64,000 bases of DNA from Pyxicephalus adspersus. Taxonomy: Eukaryota > Chordata > Amphibia > Anura > Pyxicephalidae. Positions 23,301-34,001 of the stretch are shown here, piece by piece. The notes under the pieces are model-generated. The model ran no database searches. It was not told where the DNA came from and saw only the letters and a list, made by a program, of their open reading frames with translations. How positions within the stretch are numbered: position 1 is the stretch's first letter; each line of letters starts with the position of its first letter. The stretch is from contig NC_092859.1 in assembly GCF_032062135.1 (NCBI RefSeq), positions 160,826,699 to 160,890,698 on the forward strand, given 5' to 3'. Both the position numbers and the translations under genes were made by a program.

Positions 23301-24354
23301 TACATCTTGCGTGCTCCTTACATTGTCTTGTCCCAGCCAATCAAAGTGCCTGACGACTCCAAACCGCTAAAATAACCGAGAGGAGAAACAATGGAGCAAC
23401 GAGTCATTGCAGTGCAGGAGAAGATGTTTAAAAGGAAAGTCTTTTATAATGTGCACATCTGCTAGGCATATTAGTACATTGAGGTAAAAGCTTCCAGGAG
23501 CCTCAGGAGATAAATTGTTTATTTCAGGTATAGACCTACATGATAAGATGTACAAATCTGGGGACTAGAGATATTAGAAACAGTCAGGTATTTAATTTAA
23601 ATTGTAAAAATCTCTAAAATACTTGGATTGGTGAATTTTCACAATAATTCATGATCACAGCAAATCAAAACCTCATTCTTAAAAGTTGTATTGGCATACA
23701 ACACACATTTAGTTAATACGCACCAAGGGCCACTACCAGAAAGATGGTCATAAGCAATGCCAACCTGGCAGAATTGGAACAGTTTCACCCAGTGCGTAAA
23801 ACAGTGAGTAAGCTACTCAATTTAATTAGCAAACACTGAAACTGTGCTAAAGTCACAAAGGTCAATTACAAATACAATAATAATATTAATATAAAGTGTT
23901 ATGGTATTTTCTGTGACCAGAATCCACAAAGCATCTAATAGATTTACAGGACATGTGTTACCTGAAGATTGTGTTGGGGATTTCCTATTTTTCTGTTTTC
24001 TGTATTCCTAATAAGGGTAATTAAAAAAAAGACAGAGAAAGATAGAGTTTTCGGCACAAATATAGAAAATATAATTTGTAGTACAAGTTTACATACAAAC
24101 TTAAATAATTATATACTTTTTACCCATAAGTCATAATATTCTCTTATGATCTATACAGGATTTGATCAATTTTCACACAAAGTTACAAAAAACAAATACA
24201 ACCTTTTCTCTGTATGTCACAATAGTTTCTTGCGATACATACAAAGTTTTGTCCAGGCCTGCTGTGGCACTCTACAGGTTTCAGCTAATATTGAACAAAT
24301 ATACATCACCATAGAATGGTCAAGTAGGTATGAACCCATTCATATGAACCGTAG

Positions 24355-24394
24355 TACCCTACGCGTTTCGCCATAGTGGGCTTCCTCAGGGGTA
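24355..24394 (-). ncRNA. Hammerhead ribozyme-like motif, copy A
   Basis: The minus strand reads TACCC, CTGAGGA, then a stem-loop AGCC-CACTAT-GGC, then GAAAC, GC, GTA and GGGTA. This fits a type I hammerhead: helix I TACCC/GGGTA, invariant CUGANGA (N=G), helix II GCC/GGC, invariant GAAA, a very short helix III AC/GU with a 2-nt GC loop, and cleavage triplet GUA. Short helix III is known from newt satellite and Penelope-type hammerheads. It lies inside an interspersed repeat. Activity is inferred only from the fold. Confidence 0.5.
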
Positions 24395-25487
24395 GTGATA
24401 GGTCAATAAAAAGTTCTCTATGTATACATACGGGGTTCAGGTGATTTCAAAATATGGCCTAATCTTGGAGAAAAAGTGAAGTGAACCTCAGAATAGAGAT
24501 GATCTATTGAAAAGTTCAGAGGAAATAGGGTCGTGTAGTAGAGTCCCCTATTTAAGTATAGTCTCTGAAAATGAAGTAGACTCTATTTCTAATATAATGC
24601 TGAATGGTCGGGTCAAACAAGTCTCCAGGAAAAGATAGTAAACGATCCCTAGCAGATGCAGTCAGGAAAGTAGGTTTGCCATATATGCTTCCACCGTGTA
24701 GGTACCGGATTCTATAGAGAAATCTCCTCTTAGTGGTGCTGGAAAGGATTGTTTGCTTGTTTAAGATACAGCCTTGTATTCCTAATTACATTTACCCTCC
24801 AAGGAAGCTTTAAATCTGAAGGCTTTCTTAGTCCTCGTATTCTTGTCATTTTTATACCAGACAGAGAGAAAGAGAAAGATAAATAAATGTGAGGAAGACC
24901 AGGGTAGGTAGGGTTAACCTTTGGGAATCCATTTTTTTCAGACTGGGGCTGATGATCTTGTTATAAGCCCAATACAGATGTCCAATGCGTCACTGGAAAC
25001 AATCTATTGTGCTCTCTTACATAGGAGTGCACAGTGGTCATTCCCAATCGTTGTTCATCAATCTGTCACAGTGGATTAATTAATGATTTGGGGAACCACT
25101 ACACAAACTGTCATGCCCATCTCCAGCAAGAATCATATGGCATGTGTAGTTTAAGTTCCTTGAATGGTGGAAATGGTACCTCCACCCCTTATTACATGCA
25201 TATAGGCTCATGTGCCTTTCAACTACATCTGTTTTGTACCTCTCATTCTATAGCATGATGAATTTATGATGGTAAAGTATTGATGATGGGTAGAAACTCA
25301 AATATCTGCTCTTTACACACCCAGCCATAGTAATGAGATATCTGGGCGCTGACTCCAGCCAGGTTGCCTTTATGTGCTCTGCAGGCTGGTTGGTGCTGAA
25401 AGGACAGCGCCTGCTTGGAAATATTAATAAGAGCAAATCACATAAACTAAAGGCAAGTCCCCTATTCCTTGCTGCAAATAGTTACAT

Positions 25488-25600
25488 AGTTAAATAGTAG
25501 GTTAGGTTGAAAAAAGACATAAGTCCATCAAGTTCACCCACTAGGGAAATAAACATATCCCAGATCTTACAGTGAATAATTGGGAAGAGAGTTTCCTATT
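25488..25600 (-). mobile_element. CR1-like LINE 3' end fragment
   Basis: GTTACATAGTTAAATAGTAG, then GTTAGGTTGAAAAAAGACAT and AAGTCCATCAAGTTCA, form the reverse complement of the 3' end of the CR1-like element that terminates near 4500. The pattern is repeated widely in frog DNA. It is truncated. Confidence 0.7.
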
Positions 25601-25699
25601 GTTCTGTTCCTAGACTTTGCACACCCACAAGGCAGGGCAGGATTGCAGCATTGTCGGTCTTCCTATGTAGATGGATAATATTGGATGAATAACCCTCGG

Positions 25700-25998
25700 A
25701 TCGGCCTCGTATGATCAGCCAGAAGCTTTTCTCCATTCTTTGCTAATCAATCCTTTCACATCACTTCCGGATCTCTTTCTGCTGCAGAACCCCTCCCTGC
25801 TCCTTAATTCTGCTAAGTTCTAGCGCAGGCTGTGCACTTGGCTATAGCGATCATCCTAGCACATCTCCAGTCAGCAATGTGTGAGGATTAGTCCTATTGT
25901 TCTCCTCCCACTATTGTCCGACATTCACTCCTTCATTTCTTTTTTATTTTGTAGTCTTTATCCCCCAGAAATAACTGCTCCACCCCTGGGGTCTCAGG
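25700..25998 (+). promoter_or_regulatory. DPYSL2: Presumed promoter/5' region of the DPYSL2 long isoform
   Basis: This segment directly precedes the long-isoform start codon. It has an ETS-like CTTCCGG near 25765 and two same-direction SOX-like words, CTATTGTT (25894-25901) and CTATTGTC (25911-25918). A TTTTTTATTTTGTAG tract near 25940-25954 could be a splice acceptor, in which case the true promoter lies further upstream. No TATA box was identified. The assignment rests on position. Confidence 0.4.
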
Positions 25999-26286
25999 AT
26001 GGCTGACAAGAGGCAACCTGCTCGGCAGAATGAAGGAGAGGAGGTCCCAGCCTTCTTCAAGAACATGGGATCTGGAAGTCCAAAGCCCAGGCAAAAATTC
26101 TGCGGGATGTTCTGTCCAGTAGAAGGGTCTTCTGAGAACAAAACCATCAATTTTGACTCTCTGTCAGCAGGGAAAGGTTCTGGAAAAATCATTAGCCAGC
26201 AAAAGGATGTAACACCCAGTGATGGGAGGAAGATTGAGATCAAGTGTTCCTCTGGCAAAGAAGCCCTTCAATACCTTAATGATAAG
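25999..26286 (+). CDS. DPYSL2: DPYSL2/CRMP2 alternative first coding exon (long, CRMP2A-type)
   Basis: The ATG at 25999 opens 96 codons ending exactly at a GTGGGT donor (26287), phase 0. The common second exon (SDRLLIKGG) also starts in phase 0. The peptide contains EVPAFFKNMGSGSPKPRQKF, then CGMFCPVEGSSENKTINFDS and LSAGKGSG, the conserved N-terminal block of the long CRMP2 isoform as I recall it. Its end IEIKCSSGKEALQYLNDK resembles the VEIRSATGKEVLQNLGPKDK end of the long DPYSL3 isoform. No catalytic or membrane features are present. The product is a cytosolic, tubulin-binding axon-guidance adaptor with an N-terminal extension. Translation reading past the donor is intronic. The 36 kb separation from exon 2 implies a separate promoter. 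Confidence 0.93.
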
Positions 26287-26639
26287 GTGGGTGATGACTT
26301 ATATGAGTGGGTGGCACTTGGAAGGGGAGAGCATGTATTTTCTAGCAGTAAACCTTTCCAGATCATGTGAAATGGTTACAGTGTGTGTTATGTCTTTCCT
26401 GAGCTTAGTCCATTGGCCTTTTTTATTTATAGGGCTCAGAACATTCACTCCCATCAGACCAAATAACCAGACCATTGTGAAGAGCTGTAGGTATAGGACT
26501 ATTCCCATAACTGCCACTTTACTTCACCTGTACTGGAACTGTTGTCCATATGGACCCCACCCTGTAGAACCAACATGACATGCAGTTCTAGCTGTGCATA
26601 TTGCAAGCTGCAGAAAATATAAACAGAAAATATTCAATT

Positions 26640-26654
26640 CTATCTATCTATCCC

Positions 26655-26728
<74 letters not shown>

Positions 26729-26763
26729 CCTCATACTATCTATCTATCTATCTATCTATCTAT
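26640..26763. repeat. (CTAT)n microsatellite
   Basis: About 30 tetranucleotide units CTAT/TATC occur with two interruptions (CCCT near 26652 and CCCTCATA near 26728). The array starts about 350 bp after the long-isoform exon donor. Tyr-Leu-Ser-Ile open frames across it are artefacts. Confidence 0.97.
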
Positions 26764-29053
26764 TCAGAGTGCTGGGAATGGTAATATCAAGTCTGTTTTT
26801 GGAGTGATCAGTAAAAGCATTTTCATATGTTGGTGAGGTTACCCCCATACTTATGGTTTGTGTTTATCTCTGTTGCTTTATTACTTTATTAAAGATTTTT
26901 TTAGTGGTTTGTCCTAACAAATTGGCTTTGGAAGGCCTTACAATGTCAGGCATGTGAATGTGTTTTTGCCTTTGTTGTTTTCTTTTTTTATACAGTGCAA
27001 TAAATTTGATATATTTCTTTTCTTTGATAATAAAATGCTACTTTTTAATTACCTGTAGCTTTTGTTCATATTTGATTTGTATCACACCATCCATATTAAC
27101 AGCAAATTAGGCTTTTGGTTCCTGAAGCAAATAAATACAAAATAGTTGAAGGACAATTCAACTACACAGCAACAAAATGTATTTATTAAACCCCGAGTGG
27201 ACTGAATATATTTTTAAATGATTACATTGTGCTGCTCCTCAATAATTAGGCCTAGAACAGAGTGTGAAATGTGTACTGAAGTAGGAAATATATCCAGGGT
27301 GCTTTTTATCATATTTGTTATACTTTCATGCCAAATGTACTGCAGGCATTAAAAGTCTTTTGCTTCTACAAAATGAAGCCCATAGCCCACCTTACTGGTT
27401 TCCATTCTATGTTTCACAACTTTCACAACCAATAGTTGCCTCATTCTGCGCTGTGTACGTAACTCATTAGTTACCACCCTAAAGAGCCGGCTGTGTTAAA
27501 GAGCCATTGCTTAGTTCTTAGGAGCCTAGACACTACTACTGGGCTATAATGGACAATAAAGATAATCTAAATCCAATCACTAAAGTATGATATACACTAT
27601 GGGCTGGCGGAAAATCTTCTTTTTCATCCTGTAATGGGGTGACAAGTTTATCATTGTTTTGCTCCTATCTTGTAACCCTGCCACTTGCACCCCTGTGACA
27701 ACAATAAACTATGATTACAGACTTGGGGTAGGCGTAATATCAGGAAACTGGTCCAGATTACCAATGTGTAGCCAACACTGGAGACAGTGAACGAGGACAG
27801 GAAGTGGATAAATGGGTATGGTAAAAAAGCATGAAAAGAACTAAAAACAGAATTCAATTTTTAAAAGATTATAATACACAGAGCTTTAGCTAAATAAATG
27901 TCATCTAGTTAGGGTTTATATATGATTTAACATTTGTCCTCTGGTATAAATGTCTGTTATCCAATATGGTCATTGTCCCAGATCATATACAGTGCACCCT
28001 TTACAATTCTACTCACAATACAAAATCTTAGTAGTAAACTATGTTACAGTATTTATTTTATCAACAATATACCTTGTCTTCTGAATGCAGATGAAGCCAA
28101 AAAGTTGTAAAAAAAACAGTACACCTTTCCTGGTGGAGATAAGTGACCTGAAGGATAAGTGTGCTTTCAAAGCTTCCCTCTTCTACATAAGAAAAGCAAG
28201 TGGCAATCCCTGTCAGTGATTTGTCATTTGTGTCCCTGGCACAATGCTTGTTGATGATTTAGGCATTTTTTATGAAGACTCCTCTCTTAGCTGGTACTGT
28301 TTTTAATGGAACATGGAGCAGAATGTAGACCTTACACCCCACCCAGTACCATGCACATGTACCAATAGAACCAAGGACAAAGCAGGACACCATATGTGAA
28401 TCTAATGAATTGCAAGTCCTAGTTAGAAAGTGCAATGTATGCTGAAGAGGTGAAATGGTTATATGCACTTTATATGTAAATGGGTAATGGGTAAATGTAC
28501 ACTTACTTATAAAATGTATAAAACTGTGATGCATTTTGATCGTTTAGTGAGAAATAGTCAGTTAAACAATTTACCTAGGGCACCTTCTAATATTAGAAGG
28601 CTTGCATTATAAGGCATGTTCCTAATCCAGTTCAAGAAACAATTATAACAAAAGGGTTGAAGTGGGGCTGTTTTAGAGTTTAGTTAAAATATCCAAATCT
28701 CCCAGACATAAATCTTTTCTGGCCTGTGACTTGATTATGTATCAGGCCAGTCTGCTATAAGGCATATAAATTGCATTCCCCCACCAATCTAATAGCCAAA
28801 GGGTAGCCACCCATGATTCCATTGGCTTGATTACTAGGAACTCCACACCTCTACACTGATGTCCTCATTACCTACCAGTACAACGACTACTCTACGATCT
28901 TAACAAATTACTTTATGTTAAATAAGAATCCACAAACTTTAGGACTGATGACCACCTGGAGGCTCTCCTGGACGAATGCAAGCTTGTGACCACACCTTTA
29001 AATGATTCCTATGCTGTAAATGTATAAATACATAATGTATGTAAAAATTATAT

Positions 29054-29470
29054 CTAAAACAAAGACACTTTTAGCTTTTTGTTGTTATGTCCTTCCCAGT
29101 GCTTTGCAGCCTTTTTAGTTTTAGAACATTCGCCGGGGTGAAGGAGAGAGTTGGTGCTCAGGTAATGGGGGAGTGTTTTGTAGACAAGGCGTTCAAGAAG
29201 TTTGGAGACATATGGGGGAAGGGAGATAGGATGGTAGTTGGAGGGTAGGGAGGGGTCCAGTGAGGGTTTCGTTAGGATAGGGAGAATAATGGCATGTATG
29301 AAAGCTGAGGGGTATTTACCAGTAGAAAGGGAGAGGTTGAATAATTCAGTTAGGGCAGGGGCCAGGGTGGAGGAATGGGCACGGAGTAGATCAGAGGGAA
29401 TTGGGTCAAGTGGACAGGTAGTAGACAGACAGTAATCTGTCAATGAAAGGTTCGCCTTAAGTTGGATCCT
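29054..29470 (-). mobile_element. L2-clade LINE reverse-transcriptase fragment
   Basis: The minus strand encodes LTDYCLSTTCPLDPIPSDLL, then RAHSSTLAPALTELFNLSLS and SNYHPISLPPYVSKLLERLV. These match the CPLDPIPS, NLSLSTG and NYRPISLLPxxSKLLERL blocks of L2-type LINE reverse transcriptases. The catalytic YADD box is beyond the truncation. Related DNA is found at 16028-16200 and 53696-53880. This is a dead, 5'- and 3'-truncated copy. Confidence 0.88.
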
Positions 29471-29538
29471 GATATCCATCAAAATGCAAGTCACCATGAA
29501 AACCTCACAAGGTTGGGCCTCTGTGTAAGTATCCTCTC

Positions 29539-30468
29539 TAGGAATGAGCGAGCGAGTTCCTAAAACTTGATCTTGCAGGGAATTTAGCCATTCTCCCTTA
29601 CCGAAATTAAAAAGCAAGAACGGCCAGGTGTAAATTCGCCAAACGAGATAAAATTAAAAAAAAAAAAGATTGTAGGCTGTGCTGATCAATGAATGCAGCG
29701 CCGGCTGCATTCATTAATTAGCACAGTGTGCAGACCCTGGCACTAAAGGGTAAATGGGGACAAGTCTCCCGATTCAAAAAACTTCTAGTGCTCACCGATT
29801 GGCTGAGGAAAGCTTTCCTCAGCCAATCAGAGAACACTAGAGGTTTTGAATGTGGGGACTTGTCCCCATTTAACCTCTAGTGCCGGGGATCGCACACAGG
29901 AGGATTCCCGGGGCTGCATGAACGATTGCAGCCCTGAGAATCCACTGCGATCCTGGGGCACTAGAGGTTAATTAACCTCTAGTGCCCGGGGATCACAGTG
30001 GAACTGCAGATGAACTCTCAATGGAGTTTCTCCATTTAGAGTTCATTTGCAGTTCAGTTCCCACGGTCATTGGGCTCATAAGTACAGCCCAGTGACAGTG
30101 TGAACTTACATAAGTGCCTCCAATCAGCTGTGACTGCAGGCGAACTCTCAATGGAGTTTCTCCTTTGAGAGTTCATCTTCAGTTCAGTTCCCAAGGTCAC
30201 TGGGCTGTACTTATCATTGAGAGTTCTGAACTTCATTGAGAGTTCATCTGCAGTTCCACTGCGATCCCCCTGAAACCATCAGAAGATCGAGGAAATCATT
30301 ACGATCCCCGGCACCAGAAGTTAATTAACCCCTAGTGCCGGGGATTGTAATGATTTCCTCGATCTTCTGATGGTTTCACGAAATCAGTTTGCCGAAATTT
30401 TGCGGACCCATCAGATGTTTGAGGAAATTTTTTTGTTGGAATCCCAGAGGCATTCCTGCTCGTCCCTA
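29539..30468. mobile_element. hAT-type non-autonomous element with 8-bp target duplication
   Basis: The perfect direct repeat ATCCTCTC flanks the element (29531-29538 and 30469-30476). The ends TAGGAATGAGCGAGCG and, reversed, TAGGGACGAGCAGGAA are imperfect inverted repeats beginning TAGG, and 8-bp duplications are the hAT hallmark. The 930-bp interior is a chain of hairpins, for example CTAGAGGTTAATTAACCTCTAG near 29960 (shown in halves CTAGAGGTTAA and TTAACCTCTAG) and a long palindrome at 30285-30370. It has no transposase. Confidence 0.88.
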
Positions 30469-30784
30469 ATCCTCTCCTTCTCAGAATGTTTCCTTCCCTT
30501 TCTTTCTTCATTTTCCTTGTACTTTTCTCCTCTTTCCTTACCTATTCCCACATTTTTGTGGGTTTTCATATAACTTTGATCTTAAAAAATAAAACTCCAG
30601 GTAAACAAATAAATGTAAAGTTTGAATACATATATGTACTTATATAAGAAGTTTAATTCTGTTCATCCGGTCTTGTAATTAGCACTGGTCAGGCTCCTAA
30701 TCCAGTGCCAATTTTTTGTTCAAGCATCAAACTCCCAATCTGTTTCTGTAGTTTAGAAACATCCCTGATCAGCCTGGAGTTTAA

Positions 30785-31207
30785 AGCTACGTACACACTT
30801 CCAATTATTATCGTTGGAAAACGAACGACGAACGATCCTGCACGATATCTACGAACGATCGTATAGCACCGATCCTGCACATAGAGATAACGACACGATC
30901 GTTCGTAGATATTGTACACACAATAGATACGATCGTTTGAGCGATAGAGGAACTATGTGCACGACAGGAAAGTGAACGGACGTTCGTTCATTACGCATGC
31001 TCTGAACATGGACGATCAACGAACGACCGTACACACGAACGATGTTCAACGATCGTCGTCCAATCCGATCCACCGGTCCGGTCGTTCGTTTCCAACGAGT
31101 TTTCTCGTTCGTCGGCATCGTTGGTTACTTTTTTACGAACGATTTTTTGCCCAATTGATCGTTCGTCGTTCCATTGGAACGATAAAAATTGGAAGTGTGT
31201 ATGCACC
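30785..31207. mobile_element. TTAA-type MITE, family A copy 3 (inverted)
   Basis: This 423-bp copy is inverted relative to copies 1 and 2, with perfect TTAA on both sides (30781-30784 and 31208-31211). It fixes the family's target duplication. The body has the same CGATCG/CGTTCG-rich sequence. Coding-looking frames are repeat shadows. Confidence 0.96.
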
Positions 31208-31224
31208 TTAATACAGATGTCAGA

Positions 31225-31460
31225 TAGGCATCAAATCACTGTTGCTGGAAACAATGTTTTGTGATTATTTCTAGTGGCGGATAAGCAAACAAGCGCTGTA
31301 CACACAGCTACTGAGGGGGCAGATGAGCGAGCAGCACCCATTATGCTTTACTTCATATTGAAGAACAGCCAGGTTTGATGGGAGTTTGACATTGGGAGAC
31401 TGGAGACAAGCTGGACGGCTTCTGTCCAGCAACATTCATCTCACACGTGTATGAAGCTAT
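31225..31460. repeat. MITE family B-related fragment
   Basis: GGAAACAATGTTTTGTGATT, AAGCGCTGTACACACAGCTA and the end CATCTCACACGTGTATGAAG share words with the family B copies at 15302 (GAGCGCTGTACACACGTCAG) and 48733. The boundaries are uncertain and the copy is degenerate. Confidence 0.5.
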
Positions 31461-31726
31461 GCATATGGAGCTTGGGTGGGGTGGTGGTGATATGAAGGAT
31501 TGGCAGGTAACCAAGGAAGTCACTAGGTAGAAAGGGAGTATGATAAATCCAGGTGACTAAACTTGGGGTCATACACAGAAAAACAATGATTTGAGAAAAT
31601 AATCCAAGGGGTCAAATAATTCTGGGTCAAGGCAGAGGTTCATTGAGGCAGCAAACATAGAATAGTCAAATTATATGGAGGTTAGTGCATATAATTAGGA
31701 ACAAATGCATACCCTAGCAATTAGTA

Positions 31727-31775
31727 CAATAATATATTATTAATAATATTATTAATAATATTAATAATAATAATA
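31727..31775. repeat. (AAT)n-type low-complexity run
   Basis: An imperfect TAATAA/TTATTA trinucleotide run of about 50 bp. Confidence 0.9.
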
Positions 31776-33290
31776 AATGCTGGCATGGGCAAAATGCTCA
31801 TATTTAACTCCAACATTCGTACAAATACTGGCCAATCAGGCATTGAAAAGAGTGATTGCAGGTGGGTCAAGCTATCTAAATGCCAGGCTCCTTTTGGATT
31901 ATACCCATAGTGTGGAGTGTGAAGCTGGAGCTATCCTTTATCTTGATGTATATAATGTATTTATATACATGGATCACATGAAAACAAAGCTCATCTGAGG
32001 TCTAACTCTCTTACAGCAGTCCCTTTCATCAAAAAAACAAGGCTGCATACAGTTGTGCAGGTTTCTTCTGCTTTGTCTTCTTCCATATCGGAGTACCAAA
32101 TGAGCCCATGTAGCATGAAGCTTGCTGGTTTATTAGAGCACAGGTGAACACCTGGACATGGATCCTTTGGTTCAGGGAACCTATTTTATTCTCTGGCCAA
32201 GCTCCAAGGCCTTAAAGCCTTTTAGTCAGCTTGCTTCCCAGCAGATCTCCAGCTTTTCCTGAAACCCTAATACACAGAGTACCCCATTTACCCTTTCCAG
32301 TACTTTCCTAACTGTACCTTGGGACAGGATATGAGTGTGTGTATGTGTGTAATGCACAATTGTGTCTTTGGCTGTCTGTTTGGAATTCAGCCTTAAAGCC
32401 AAACAATAGTCCCACAATTAAAAATTGCGAGCAGGCAGGATTTTTATTGAAGGACAAACAATGTACCAGACACACACAGTGTTCCATGTTTCTACAGTTC
32501 TTACAATTCTGCACAACATTAAAAACCTAAGTTGGGTCTGTCTGTGTAACTATAGATGTAAAATATTTGCTTTTTGAAAGACATACTTTACTTTAATGAA
32601 AAGATCTATGATAAACAATTGGCTTAAATAGCATATAAAAGAACACTGGTAAGAAAACTTTTCTTATTTTGATAGTTCAAGAGGACTTCAAGGGGAACAT
32701 ATTTCTCCAAATAATATTCATGTACTCTCATATTACTCATGTATTACTTGCCTTACCGTTACACCACTAGCTGCATCCATGCTTAGCATAGCTTTGCCAA
32801 GCACTGAAATCTAAATGCTGACCCGTAGAAATAAAACATTGAAATGTACTTCACCATGTCATGTTAAGGTTTGCAAATTATTTCTCTAATACATTACCTC
32901 ACCAAAGTCTTCACATTTAGGCATCCTGGGTAATGGAATGCTAATGGACACTAATAAGTCATGATGACTGATTCAATCCCATTAGGGATTTCCCCCAAAA
33001 CACTAATGGTATAACAGTTTATAAATGTTAATATCTGTATTGGGTAGAGTTTCCCAAACACTAGTCAAACTACAAACTAGTTCAACCTTTATTTTTTGTT
33101 ACTTGTGAAACCTTTTTAAAATTAGCTAGCATTTAACTTTTTTTCAGTGTTCTGTGTATATGGTGTGCACATTTAACTAATAAAATATAATATTTATTAA
33201 TTCAGGTAGAGATAAAAGGATACACCAATAGAAAAAATGATTTAGATAAGGGTAATATTGTGCCTAGCCTTATGCAAGCCCACCTCCTAA

Positions 33291-33328
33291 TCTCCTGAGG
33301 AAGCCCCAAAGGGGTGAAACGTGTCGGG
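33291..33328 (+). ncRNA. Hammerhead ribozyme-like motif, copy B
   Basis: The strand reads TCTC, CTGAGGA (33295-33301), the stem-loop AGCCCC-AAA-GGGGT, GAAAC (33316-33320), GT, GTC (33323-33325) and GGG. CUGANGA, a strong four-pair helix II and GAAA are intact, and the cleavage triplet is the preferred GUC. Helix I is weak (three pairs including one wobble) and helix III is nearly absent. Activity would be doubtful for this copy alone, but the conserved framework across copies supports a ribozyme-derived motif. Confidence 0.45.
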
Positions 33329-33402
33329 TACAGAGACCCTGCTGATTCTATAAAATAGACTCTTGACATGCGATGTACCTCATGAATATACTAAAAAATA
33401 TA

Positions 33403-33573
33403 GTATCACTGTGTTAGTAGATATCTAGCGCAGTAGAAGTTTGTTTATTGTTAGGGAAATAATACATACATAATATATACACTGCCTGTAAAAGCCTTCT
33501 CTCTTTCTCACATTGCATCTATAGTATTTATTATGATTACTCAAAAAATGAACAGTACAAGAATGAATTGTTG
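33403..33573. repeat. Local direct duplication, left copy
   Basis: This 171-bp segment starting GTATCACTGTGTTAGTAGAT is nearly identical to 33827-34001, which differs mainly by a 4-bp insertion. It follows the hammerhead-like repeat. Confidence 0.95.
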
Positions 33574-33826
33574 TTTTACTCTGTTTTTCATACTGTTCCA
33601 ACCAGTAATAAAGTTCTTCATCCATGGAAATGTTAACATTTCAGAAGCAGTGCACTTGTACTAAATGTTTCTACTTTAGTGATGGTATTATTCACAGTAA
33701 TTCAGTATTTTGCTCACATCATTCAACCTAAGGATTCAAAATATTTAGTCTCAAATGGAAGGGCTTAAAAATTAATAATAAAAAAATTGGTCCACATATT
33801 AGGTAAATTTCCTGCCCCCCCCCCCC

Positions 33827-34001
33827 GTATCACTGTGTTAGTAGATATCTAGCGCAGTAGAAGTTTGTTTATTGTTAGGGAAATAATACATACATAATAT
33901 ATACACTGCCTGTAAAAGCCTGTCTTCTCTCTTTCTCACATTGCATCTATAGTATTTATTATGATTACTCAAAAAATGAACAGTACAAGAATGAATTGTT
34001 G
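33827..34001. repeat. Local direct duplication, right copy
   Basis: This 175-bp segment is nearly identical to 33403-33573 and directly follows a run of C residues (about 33815-33826). The near identity implies a recent duplication or an assembly artefact. Confidence 0.95.

Larger units (their letters stand above)
18931..25487. other. Intergenic region with few recognisable features
   Basis: The region contains two hammerhead-like repeats (20362-20397 and 24355-24394). The rest is AT-rich with scattered short chance open frames. No conserved exon, tRNA or other gene was recognised. In human a PNMA2 gene lies between BNIP3L and DPYSL2, but nothing resembling it is present here. Confidence 0.5.

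Noticed and set aside
26287..26370. Continuation of the long-isoform exon frame to a stop at 26370
   Set aside because: A good GTGGGT donor at 26287 with correct phase, and the protein similarity stopping at NDK, indicate that this part is intron; at most it would be an intron-retained form.
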